Source of the DNA: Pseudanabaena cinerea FACHB-1277
Lineage (GTDB): Bacteria; Cyanobacteriota; Cyanobacteriia; Pseudanabaenales; Pseudanabaenaceae
Direction of reading: 5' to 3'
DNA length: 36,599 nucleotides
Assembly (NCBI RefSeq): GCF_014696345.1
Contig: NZ_JACJPY010000041.1
Span: forward strand, 1-36,599
A program made the position numbers and the translations under genes. The notes below the pieces were generated by a model. It was given only the letters and a program-made list of their open reading frames with translations, was not told the DNA's origin and searched no databases. This document shows, piece by piece, positions 1-7,737 of this stretch (positions are counted from its first letter, which is position 1; each line of letters opens with the position of its first letter).

Positions 1-13
1 GATAGTAGCCAGA

Positions 14-40
14 AGTCTCTCCGAGCAATAGTTAGAGACT
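14..40. repeat. Inverted repeat downstream of NACHT gene
   Basis: AGTCTCT at 14-20 and AGAGACT at 34-40 form a perfect 7-bp stem with a 13-base loop. It lies about 160 bases past the stop of the minus-strand NACHT gene. There is no T-run on either side, so a Rho-independent terminator is not supported. The rest of 1-199 is AT-rich and shows no gene. Confidence 0.3.
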
Positions 41-199
41 AATAACGCCGCCAAATATTGTATCGTCTCTATACAGTTTACACCTCAAACCCAGAAGACC
101 CGTTTTATATTTTTCCATAAAATAGTATTTTGTTTGATCTGATGAATACTTTGTCTGAGTTTTCGTAAGATTTGCCAGTTAATCAGGTCAAGATAATGT

Positions 200-2566
200 T
201 TAGTTTACAAGTAAAAATAGACTGTTTGTGAGTGCTTGTCTTGTTGATTGATGGATATAACAGTCACTTTCAAGGCATTCTAAAACTAGCTGATTGGCTT
301 TGCAATATTGTTGTAGCAGCTCTAGTTGAAGTGGTGTTAATTCCCACATATGTCCAATGTTGCGGTAGTTGATAGACTGTTGTCTGAGGTGATTTGTCCA
401 GTTTGACCACGCCGTATTATTATCGAATTGATCAGGACGTTCATTTATAAGATTTCGTAAGGATGTGGCTAGATTTTGATCAGCCATTTCTTGAGCATAC
501 TCTAATGCAAGGCTGAGATCTAGATCTAGATCTAGATTCAAATCTATATTTGCTTGCTTTTCAATCGCATGACTAAGATCAAAAGCTAGATCAAGGTTAA
601 GACTCTGGTTTTGATATAGATCGAGATCGAGTACTAAAGCGCGAGCAAGAACACTGGCTAAGTTTGTAGAATTACTTTGAGCGATAGCGCGTACAAGCGT
701 TAAGTAAAAAGTACGAATGGATTGAGTCTTTTCTTTTATGGAAGCAGATTCAGATTTTTTATGCACCCAATCCATGAGTCTTTGCAGTTGAGGCTCATTG
801 GTAATTATTTGATCTGATTTTTCCTTCATAAGGATTAGTAAGTCATCGGCTAATCTCATCATGCTTACCGCTAACTTTAGAATATCATGCCATCGGTAAT
901 CGTTAATTTTACTAGCGAGAAGGTTCAGTTTTTCTTGCCTGCCGTCATTAATAATTTCTCGAGCTGTTAGATATTCCTGGAAAGTAAGATGGGAAAAAGA
1001 ATAAATATCTTTGGCTCTTTCTACGAATAAGCCATGCTGTGATTCAATAGATTTGATTATAGCTTCACTGTTAATTTGTAAGGATTCTTTGTTGGTATTT
1101 GCCTGAGGTAAGTTGCAGATATAGTCAGTGATATATTGCTCTAAGTCTACTTTTTTGAAGAAATAATCACCTTGGTAAAATGTGGTGAAAGCAACTTTTG
1201 CTAACAAATCTTCTTTTCTCTGCATTGACAGATTTTTATAAATTTGATGTCTTTCTATATTGCGTTTAGCATCCCATTTTTTGAGGAGCACATCTAGTCC
1301 TTCACGGTATAGCTCGGCCCGATTATTAGGAAAATCACCATATTCATCAAATACGAGACAGAGTAGTGTGAGCAGTAGTGGGTTAGTTGCAAGTTCTTGA
1401 ATAGGGCGATTTTCTTCAATTTTTCTTAGGAATATTTCTACGTTCTGAGGTTTGCTTCCGAACCAACGCTGAGCAAATTGGGTGATTTGGTTAAATTGAA
1501 AGTTTGCGATTTCTACTTCAGTAAATTTTTCAAATACATATTCTTGCGCCCCCAGTCGGCTTGTAATGATGAATCGATTATTATAATAATTATCTGAAAA
1601 CTCTCTTATATCTTCAATTACTCGATTTAGGTCTTCTTCTTTTACTTCATCTAGTCCGTCAAGAAACAGGATGGCGCGACCATATTGCAAGATTGTTTTG
1701 ATTTGAGTTTCGTCTGTGATGCTGTGAATTTGTAGGTCTTGATTAATGTATTCTACGAGGCTAGGCTGAGATTCGCTGCTAGCATACTGTCTGAGGGTGA
1801 CAAAAATTGGTACGGCATTACTAAATATTTCTCCTTGCGAACATTTTAGGGCTGTGTATTTTAATAATGTAGTTTTGCCTGCACCTGGTTTGCCTAAAAG
1901 CATAAGTTTAGAATAGCGATTGAGAATTTCTGTACTAGTTACTCTGTCTGCGGATGTGGGATTCATGGCTACTCGATCTTGTTTGTGGTAATTGGCGAGG
2001 ATTTCGGTAATGTTTAGGCGGCGGCGACTGGTAATTTTTTCAAGGAAATCTGTGCTTGTGTAAATTTCTTCGAGGTTAACGGGGCGAGACATATCAAGAA
2101 CTCGCATTGTGGTGCAACGTTCTTGAATAAGCTGTTTGGTTTGTAGTCGTAATTGCTGTACAATATTTTCAATTTCATTGTCATGAAAGTTCATCTCTGA
2201 GAAGTATATTGAGTCGGGATTGTTGTTGAGAGTAAGAAAATTATTGTTCTCACGCTCTAGATGGTTTTGCAGGATGTGAATTAGGCGATTATTTTTGCCG
2301 GGACCTCTACCACTAATATCAAATTTTCGATATATTTCACCCATTCTTTTACGATAGGCTTCTTCCGAAATCCCTATGATGTTGGCAACTTCTCTGTCTT
2401 CATTGTTTTGTCCAAAACGTAGTATAAATACGTTTTCTTGATCTTTAGAGAGTTGGTATATTTGTGCCATTTTAGAGAGGAATTTGGATGAAAACATATT
2501 GAGGCTGTGTTTGCTATATTTTTGTTGAGGTTGGACCGTTTTTATTAGATGTTTTGGGCGCACCAT
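200..2566 (-). CDS. NACHT-domain NTPase (STAND family) with N-terminal HTH-like segment
   Basis: Predicted STAND-type signalling ATPase. Residues about 40-100 look like a sigma-70 region 4/LuxR-type helix-turn-helix (LSKDQENVFILRFG, then a recognition-helix-like EVANIIGISEEAYRKRM). The NACHT domain has Walker A GKPGAGKTT near residue 229, Walker B AILFLDGLDEV near 300, and a sensor-like FIITSR. The C-terminal half is helical with a run of alternating Leu-Asp/Ala (LDLNLDLDLDLSLALEYA), as often seen in cyanobacterial NACHT proteins. Bacterial NACHT proteins include antiphage members, so a defence role is plausible but inferred. The upstream hydrolase gene overlaps it by 22 bases, suggesting co-transcription. 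No good ribosome site precedes the first ATG; later in-frame ATGs at 2497 and 2470 are alternatives and would keep the HTH largely intact. Confidence 0.85.
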   Translation of the reverse strand: MVRPKHLIKTVQPQQKYSKHSLNMFSSKFLSKMAQIYQLSKDQENVFILRFGQNNEDREVANIIGISEEAYRKRMGEIYRKFDISGRGPGKNNRLIHILQNHLERENNNFLTLNNNPDSIYFSEMNFHDNEIENIVQQLRLQTKQLIQERCTTMRVLDMSRPVNLEEIYTSTDFLEKITSRRRLNITEILANYHKQDRVAMNPTSADRVTSTEILNRYSKLMLLGKPGAGKTTLLKYTALKCSQGEIFSNAVPIFVTLRQYASSESQPSLVEYINQDLQIHSITDETQIKTILQYGRAILFLDGLDEVKEEDLNRVIEDIREFSDNYYNNRFIITSRLGAQEYVFEKFTEVEIANFQFNQITQFAQRWFGSKPQNVEIFLRKIEENRPIQELATNPLLLTLLCLVFDEYGDFPNNRAELYREGLDVLLKKWDAKRNIERHQIYKNLSMQRKEDLLAKVAFTTFYQGDYFFKKVDLEQYITDYICNLPQANTNKESLQINSEAIIKSIESQHGLFVERAKDIYSFSHLTFQEYLTAREIINDGRQEKLNLLASKINDYRWHDILKLAVSMMRLADDLLILMKEKSDQIITNEPQLQRLMDWVHKKSESASIKEKTQSIRTFYLTLVRAIAQSNSTNLASVLARALVLDLDLYQNQSLNLDLAFDLSHAIEKQANIDLNLDLDLDLSLALEYAQEMADQNLATSLRNLINERPDQFDNNTAWSNWTNHLRQQSINYRNIGHMWELTPLQLELLQQYCKANQLVLECLESDCYIHQSTRQALTNSLFLLVN
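516..537. repeat. Hexamer tandem repeat (AGATCT/TCTAGA)
   Basis: Between 516 and 537 the hexamer AGATCT repeats with only single-step drift. It lies inside the NACHT gene and encodes part of the Leu-Asp run. Such a tract can change length by slippage in whole codon pairs, keeping frame. Confidence 0.6.
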
Positions 2567-3438
2567 TGATCTATATCTGCTAACAGTTGTTCCCTAATTT
2601 CCCAAGGTAAGAGATGGGCGGTGTTGGGATAGCAAATTAGTTGGCAGTTGGGTAGTAGGTGGGCAGTTTCTATGGTGGAGTGAGGGGTGATATGAAGGTC
2701 TCTGTCGGCAGCGATCGCTAGGCATGGCATAGTAATTTTAGATAGGTCGCCTGTGCGATCATAACCTTGTTTGAGGGCTTTTGAGAGTGCGTTGTGGGCA
2801 TAGTGAGATGTTTGAAAAAATGCTTTGCTACCTATGTTTGTAATGCAGTCATAGGCAAATAAAGTATGTTGTTGAATCAAATATTTAATGAGGGAGTGTT
2901 TGCCAAACCATTGAATATGCCATGTCGGGGGGTGGGAGAAGGTTTTTGATAGCAACCAATGTAAGAATATGGCGATCGCTAAGTTAGTGTATTCCCACCA
3001 ATGGATTTTAGGTAAATTGCTGCGAGGCTTAGCGGCGGTGGCAATTAAAATCAGTCCGACAATTTTGGGGCGAATTGAGGGAGGTGCGGCTACGGTATCT
3101 TTTAACGCTTCATAGCGCAAAGCTAGTTCCATTGCTAAGATCCCTCCAAGAGACCAGCCTAGAAGTAAATAGCTGTTTTCATCAGAGTGGTTGGAAGTAC
3201 AGGATATGTTAAGAATATTTTCAAGATCTTGTATGTGATCTAACATTGTAAAGGGTAAATTTGCTTTACAATCTCCATAACCGCGTAAGCTTGGAGCGAG
3301 CGCCTGTATTCCTTGAGACTGGAAATGTTGAACGAATATTTGCATTGCATCACTGTTGCCAGGATGTCCGTGCAGGCATAAAACTCTTAAATTCTGATTT
3401 TTCATTAATGGTTTGATATGTGTAATCTGAGCGTACAT
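2545..3438 (-). CDS. Alpha/beta hydrolase
   Basis: An alpha/beta-hydrolase fold enzyme of 297 residues, probably a soluble esterase/lipase-like or acyl hydrolase of unknown substrate. The triad is visible: the nucleophile elbow GWSLGG places Ser96, the acid is Asp247 in AADRDLHI, and the base is His275 in NTAHLLPWE. The oxyanion-side motif LCLHGHPGN follows beta-strand 1 near residue 20. No signal peptide is present; a hydrophobic stretch around residues 145-165 (NLAIAIFLHWLLS) is probably a cap helix. An in-frame ATG at 3405 is an alternative start that keeps the whole fold. The 3' end overlaps the start of the NACHT gene, and the 5' end faces a divergent PatA-like gene across about 350 bases. 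Confidence 0.85.
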   Translation of the reverse strand: MYAQITHIKPLMKNQNLRVLCLHGHPGNSDAMQIFVQHFQSQGIQALAPSLRGYGDCKANLPFTMLDHIQDLENILNISCTSNHSDENSYLLLGWSLGGILAMELALRYEALKDTVAAPPSIRPKIVGLILIATAAKPRSNLPKIHWWEYTNLAIAIFLHWLLSKTFSHPPTWHIQWFGKHSLIKYLIQQHTLFAYDCITNIGSKAFFQTSHYAHNALSKALKQGYDRTGDLSKITMPCLAIAADRDLHITPHSTIETAHLLPNCQLICYPNTAHLLPWEIREQLLADIDQWCAQNI

Positions 3439-3784
3439 ATGCGATAAATTTCTTGGATATCGCTATGTATTTTTCTTTTTTATAGCAGTTATAACTTTTT
3501 AAAGCGGTCAATAATTTTATGAATCTATTGGAAAAATGTTTTTGTATCTCTTATATCTTTGATTATTTGTCACATAGGTAACTCTATATATAGAAATTAA
3601 AATTTGGGATGATTGATAATCCATGACCCCATCTGATGTTTTTTAATGCCTTATAACGCTTGGAGCTTACTTAAAAAAGCAAGAATAGATTTCAAAGTGC
3701 TACAAAGCACCTTTTTTAAAACTATATCTGCACTACTCAAAGCCTCAATAGACTGCAACAAGTTTTTATTAGATTATATTAGAA
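3439..3784. promoter_or_regulatory. Divergent intergenic region, AT-rich
   Basis: This 346-base gap separates the minus-strand hydrolase/NACHT pair from the plus-strand PatA-like gene, so promoters for both should lie here. It is strongly AT-rich, with several TATAAT-like hexamers (for example around 3585-3595) but no convincing paired -35. A short open frame at 3646-3849 overlaps the next gene and has no recognisable features. A hairpin with a T-run is listed separately. Confidence 0.4.
3697..3717 (+). terminator. Small hairpin with T-run in the leader of the PatA-like gene
   Basis: GTGCT (3697-3701), loop ACAA, AGCAC (3706-3710), then C and six T. The 5-bp stem is weak, but flanking AAA/TTT could extend it past a bulged C. 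It sits about 70 bases before the ATG at 3785, so it could stop transcripts reading into this gene or act as a leader attenuator. Short stem, low confidence. Confidence 0.3.
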
Positions 3785-4966
3785 ATGACTCAAACTACAA
3801 ACTACATTGTTCCGATCGCGGAAATTATACCAGATCTAAATTATTCTAGTTTGATATCAATGCTAAACTTGATAGGCAAACAGACAGGAATTGCTAAGAT
3901 TAAAACTTCACGTTTTGCTTGGAATATATTTTTGTCTGGAGGAGATATTGCTTTTATTGAGGAGCGCAATGAATTTTTTGTCAGTTTAAAACGCAAACTT
4001 AAGATCCATAAGTTGCATATTCGTCCTGACATATTAGAGATTTTGGCTAAAGCGCCAGCTAATAGCTTAGAGACTTGTCATCTTTTAGGGGAAATATATG
4101 AGCAGGATCGAGATGTAAGTCTAATAGTATTTAAGGAGATACTATTAGAGAATTTATTGGCGATCGCATTAGAAAAAAACTTTTCCTTAGAATGGCGACC
4201 TTGGACTTCAGAGCCAAAGGTGATTTTACCGATTTGGCAATTGTCGGATCTAGAAAATGCAGTCGCTAAGGTAGTTAAACAATGGCAAGCTTTTAATCAT
4301 GTGCGGCATCCTTTTCAGACGGTACAGTTACTTGATACAGAATGTAGTATTTCACAGATTCCTCTATTTGCTCAAGTAACTAATGGTAAGTATCGCATTA
4401 GTGAGATTGCAGATCACTTTCAACAACATATTTCTCGCACTGCTTTAAAGTTAGATAAACTGGCTGAAAATCGGACGGTGGCAATTTTGCCATTGCCTAA
4501 GCGATCGCCTGCTATCAATCCACGAGATAGTGAACAGGAAAGTGAAATTATATCCGAACTGTCTCATAGGCGATCGGGATCTCCTAAAGTGATGATTGTT
4601 GATGATTCCCCCGTTTTGCTCAAGCAATTTGGTGACTTACTCACGAGTTGGGGATATCAGCTAATCTTGATAAATGATTCTGCACAGGCTACCCAAAAGA
4701 TGCTGTCAGAAAAACCTGCTGTTGTATTTATGGATATCAATATGCCAAACCTCAATGGATTTGAGCTACTCAAACAAATCCGCCGTCAGCCTACCCTTGC
4801 AGCCACACCACTGGTGTTGGTGACATCAGAAAATAGCATTACCAATAACTTTCGAGCGAAATGGGCAAGCTGTCGATTTTTAAGTAAACCGCATACTGCT
4901 AATGACATTAAGGACTTTCGTGAACAGGTGAGAGCCGTGTTACAAGAACTTGCGCCACTACCCTAG
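3785..4966 (+). CDS. PatA-like response regulator (PATAN/DUF4388-type domain + receiver)
   Basis: A 393-residue regulator of the PatA/PilG family. The N-terminal ~240 residues carry a PATAN/DUF4388-like domain (GIAKIKTSRFAWNIFLSGGDIAF near residues 35-57, and FAQVTNGKYRISEIADHF near 200). A CheY-like receiver occupies about residues 265-390: KVMIVDDSP supplies the acidic pair, Asp317 in VFMDINMPN is the likely phosphorylation site, and the conserved Lys is in RFLSKPHT. In cyanobacterial Pil/Tax systems such proteins take phosphate from the CheA kinase and act on the type IV pilus motor side. It is the first of two closely related genes; the second starts at 5221. The order PatA-CheY-CheW-receptor downstream supports a phototaxis or pilus-motility role. 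Confidence 0.85.
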   Translation: MTQTTNYIVPIAEIIPDLNYSSLISMLNLIGKQTGIAKIKTSRFAWNIFLSGGDIAFIEERNEFFVSLKRKLKIHKLHIRPDILEILAKAPANSLETCHLLGEIYEQDRDVSLIVFKEILLENLLAIALEKNFSLEWRPWTSEPKVILPIWQLSDLENAVAKVVKQWQAFNHVRHPFQTVQLLDTECSISQIPLFAQVTNGKYRISEIADHFQQHISRTALKLDKLAENRTVAILPLPKRSPAINPRDSEQESEIISELSHRRSGSPKVMIVDDSPVLLKQFGDLLTSWGYQLILINDSAQATQKMLSEKPAVVFMDINMPNLNGFELLKQIRRQPTLAATPLVLVTSENSITNNFRAKWASCRFLSKPHTANDIKDFREQVRAVLQELAPLP

Positions 4967-5220
4967 TCTCAAAGCTTTGCTATACAACGCTTTTTAAAAT
5001 ATTTTTGGATGGCTCAAAGGTTTAATGGACTGTAAGCTATAGAAACCTTTGCCACCTTGCTCTACTACTTATTGAGTGGGAATAGAATACAATTAGTGAA
5101 ACTTTAGGGAATGTATCTCAGACAACCAATCTAATCTGTTTGGGGTTGTTAATATTTAGAGTGAGACGATCCGTTTTGTTGTGATAATTTTTCTGTTCAG
5201 ATGTCTCTCAGCCCAAAAAC
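4967..5220. promoter_or_regulatory. Intergenic gap with possible extended -10
   Basis: This 254-base gap between the two PatA-like genes holds TGTGATAAT at 5180-5188, which resembles an extended -10 box (TGnTATAAT) about 35 bases before the ATG at 5221. No good -35 hexamer stands at the right distance. No terminator hairpin is evident after the first gene. Confidence 0.3.
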
Positions 5221-6432
5221 ATGATTGCCATGACAGGTTCATTGCCTAACTCAGACCAAGTGTCTAACAATTTGACGGATGGGCAGGTCGTGAGAAATGC
5301 AACATTGCATATTTTACTTGCGGCTATGCGCGTTATGAGTCGCTCTACTGGAATCCTTCAGGTGGAGACTAGATATCATCGTTGGAAATTTTTGCTTGCA
5401 GGGGGAGGTTTAGCATTAGCGGAGGAGGAGGGACAGGTAATACCGACATTGGTAAGAAAATATGCAAACAAAGGAATAATTTTTTCGCGAATTCCTGAAT
5501 GGGAGCAACGCCAAGTTAATCGCCCATACTGTTACCCTTTTGTGAGTAATGTTTTTAAAAAGCATCCTGAAATTACTAAGGATGTAGTTAGGGAGATTGT
5601 CCTAGAAAATTTTCTGGCTTTGCATCTTGAAGAAGAGTTTGCTTTTGTCTGGCAACCTGCTAATGATCTGCCAATTAATTTGCCAGTTTTGCCTTTGGCA
5701 GGATTGGAAAACTCGATCACAAATGAGGTGCGGCAGTGGCAAAAGTTTGAATGTGTACACCATCCTTATCAATTAGTGCAGCTAGTTGATGCGGCAAACC
5801 TATTGGCGCGGGTGGGAAATGATAATTTCCCGCTATTTGCCAAGGTAACTACGGGGCAGGATCGGATTTGTATGATTGCGGATACTTTTAAGCAGCCAAT
5901 CTATCGCACTGCTTTGTTATTGGATAAGCTGGCTCAAAAAAATATTGTTTCAATTATGCCGCTCAATGAACGGCGATCAGATATAGAGATTGGTGCATCT
6001 TTGTCTGAACCAGCGATCGCTACTAAAGATGAGCCAAAAGTATTTATTGTCGATGATTCTCCTGTATTACTACAGCAGATGCAACGTCTATTAACAACTT
6101 GGGGATATCAAGTGGCGCTGACGGATAAGGCGGAGGAGGCAACAGATCGGATCTTGGCCTATAGTCCTGCGGTAGTTTTTATTGACATCAATATGCCAGG
6201 TTTAAATGGTTTTGATTTGATTAAGCAAATTCGCCGTCAGCGCGAGCTGGCAAATCTGGCACTGGTGTTGGTTACTGCGGAAAACAGCATGACTAACAAC
6301 TTCAGAGCGAGATGGGCGAGTTGTCGGTTTCTCGCTAAGCCACGCTCTTCTGCGGATACACCTAAATTCCGAGAAGAATTGCGTACCCTGTTAAGGGAGA
6401 TTGCACCATTATCAACAGATACTTTAGTTTGA
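5221..6432 (+). CDS. pilG: PatA-like response regulator, PilG/TaxP1 type
   Basis: A 403-residue paralogue of the preceding gene with the same plan: PATAN/DUF4388-like N-terminus (GILQVETRYHRWKFLLAGGG near 40-60; ITNEVRQWQKFECVHHPYQ near 165), then a receiver from about residue 270. KVFIVDDSP gives the acidic pair, Asp322 in VFIDINMPGLNG is the expected phospho-acceptor, and Lys is in RFLAKPRS. The last ~50 residues closely match the upstream copy (NNFRA[K/R]WASCRFL), pointing to tandem duplication followed by divergence. The pilG symbol rests on its place before cheY-cheW-receptor genes, as in the Synechocystis pil and tax clusters. The first ATG is used; no clear Shine-Dalgarno precedes it. 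Confidence 0.8.
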   Translation: MIAMTGSLPNSDQVSNNLTDGQVVRNATLHILLAAMRVMSRSTGILQVETRYHRWKFLLAGGGLALAEEEGQVIPTLVRKYANKGIIFSRIPEWEQRQVNRPYCYPFVSNVFKKHPEITKDVVREIVLENFLALHLEEEFAFVWQPANDLPINLPVLPLAGLENSITNEVRQWQKFECVHHPYQLVQLVDAANLLARVGNDNFPLFAKVTTGQDRICMIADTFKQPIYRTALLLDKLAQKNIVSIMPLNERRSDIEIGASLSEPAIATKDEPKVFIVDDSPVLLQQMQRLLTTWGYQVALTDKAEEATDRILAYSPAVVFIDINMPGLNGFDLIKQIRRQRELANLALVLVTAENSMTNNFRARWASCRFLAKPRSSADTPKFREELRTLLREIAPLSTDTLV

Positions 6433-6558
6433 TTGCTACCCTTAAGTATTTCAATCATACATACCTAAATATAGAAGTTATCAAGCTGGGTTTTCCTTAT
6501 TCTTATTAATGGTTGCTAAGCTTACTAAAGTAAATCTCTACAGTTTGTTTCTATTTGT

Positions 6559-6586
6559 AAAAATTTAATCTTAAAAATTTAATCTT
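6559..6586. repeat. 14-bp direct repeat before the CheY gene
   Basis: AAAAATTTAATCTT occurs twice head to tail at 6559-6572 and 6573-6586, ending 7 bases before the ATG at 6594. It occupies the ribosome-binding position and replaces any visible Shine-Dalgarno. It may be a slippage product. Confidence 0.5.
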
Positions 6587-6593
6587 AAAACTT

Positions 6594-6971
6594 ATGAGCC
6601 AACATTTTTTAATAATCGATGATTCTGCTACTCAGAGACATTTGCTAAGTTCCTTTTTACAGGATCTTGGTCATACCGTTGATATCTGTGAGTCCACTTT
6701 AGGAGCTTTAGATAAAATCACGAAAAATCGCTATGCCGCTATTTTTTTGGATATTGTATTGCCAGATCAAGATGGCTATAAGTTTTTGAGAGAGTTGAGA
6801 TCCCATGATACAGTGGCTGCACAGTATGTAATTTTATGCTCTACAAAAAGCACTAAATTGGAAATTGATTATGGTTTGAAAAGGGCTAAAGCTAATGACT
6901 ATTTGCCTAAGCCTGTCAGTCGGGAGTCCTTATCTATGGTGCTTGATAAATTGTTGCAACAGGTAGGTTGA
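6594..6971 (+). CDS. pilH: Single-domain CheY-like response regulator (PilH type)
   Basis: A 125-residue stand-alone receiver domain. FLIIDDSATQ contains the acidic pair, Asp53 in IFLDIVLPDQDG is the phosphorylation site, a Ser/Thr switch residue lies in VILCSTKS, and Lys is in DYLPKPVS. The length is normal for CheY. It lies between the PatA-like regulator and CheW, the order of cyanobacterial pilG-pilH-pilI loci, and would act with the CheA at 30431. Its stop overlaps the long in-frame extension of the cheW frame, so translation of the two is probably coupled. Confidence 0.85.
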   Translation: MSQHFLIIDDSATQRHLLSSFLQDLGHTVDICESTLGALDKITKNRYAAIFLDIVLPDQDGYKFLRELRSHDTVAAQYVILCSTKSTKLEIDYGLKRAKANDYLPKPVSRESLSMVLDKLLQQVG

Positions 6972-7018
6972 TTTTGTTTAGGGAGCATGATCGTAAAGGG
7001 CTTGATAAAGTTAAAACT

Positions 7019-7672
7019 ATGGAAATAGATCGTCTACAAAGTCACCTTGGGGATGCATTAATACAACCAAGCAATCGCTATATTGTCGCTAAGGTCTGCG
7101 ATCGCCTGATTACATTCCCTGATACTTTAGTGGCGGAAATATTGATTGTTGAGCGGAACTCTATTTTGGTATTGCCTTTTTATGACGCGGCGATCATTGG
7201 TGTTGTGCATCAACAGGCAAGTGTGATGCCCTTGTTAATGTTAAGAACGCTTTTGGATGGGGCGCGATCGCTAGTAGCAGAATCGCTAACTGTGATCAAG
7301 CTCAGTGAAGCTGCTCGCCAACTGGGCAAAGCTGATCATAAGTTGGATTTGGGCGGGATCGGGGTAATTGTTGATCGGGTGATCGGTAGTATTGCCATTG
7401 ATGAGTACATAGATGCGGTAGCTAATTCTAGTGATTTAGGGAAAGCCATCTTCCCCTTGCCTAAGTTAAGTAATATTGAGTTAAATGATATTTTGATGAC
7501 CGAGATGGGTGATGGATCGAAAAATTCATCAAAGAAATTTAATCAAGTAGTAGCGAATATTGGGGATAACGAGTATACTCCCATTGAAATTGTTCTATTG
7601 AATACTCCTACCCATATTTGGCAACCGCAACGCTGGCAAAGCCGTGGGCAGAGCCTTCTAGATAGAAGGTAA
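7019..7672 (+). CDS. pilI: CheW-like coupling protein (PilI type)
   Basis: Adaptor expected to link chemoreceptors to the CheA kinase. A CheW-like beta-barrel starts near NRYIVAKVCDRLITFPDTLVAEI and continues through VLPFYDAAIIGVVHQQASVMPLLML, with the usual hydrophobic strands and no catalytic residues. The open frame reaches back to a TTG at 6968 that overlaps the cheY stop. I chose the ATG at 7019 (MEIDRLQSHLG, 217 residues) because the CheW fold begins after it, but the TTG is preceded by AGGTAGG and cannot be excluded. The C-terminal ~45 residues (after NIELNDILMTEMGDG) extend beyond the core fold. Confidence 0.8.
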   Translation: MEIDRLQSHLGDALIQPSNRYIVAKVCDRLITFPDTLVAEILIVERNSILVLPFYDAAIIGVVHQQASVMPLLMLRTLLDGARSLVAESLTVIKLSEAARQLGKADHKLDLGGIGVIVDRVIGSIAIDEYIDAVANSSDLGKAIFPLPKLSNIELNDILMTEMGDGSKNSSKKFNQVVANIGDNEYTPIEIVLLNTPTHIWQPQRWQSRGQSLLDRR

Positions 7673-7737
7673 ATTAGGTGTATTTTAGGATGATTAGTAG
7701 TAAAAACATCTGAATCTCTTTCCTCTAGCGAACGCAT

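Noticed and set aside
3646-3849. 67-codon plus-strand frame before the PatA-like gene
   Set aside because: It overlaps the start of a well-supported gene, includes the hairpin and T-run, and has no recognisable features.
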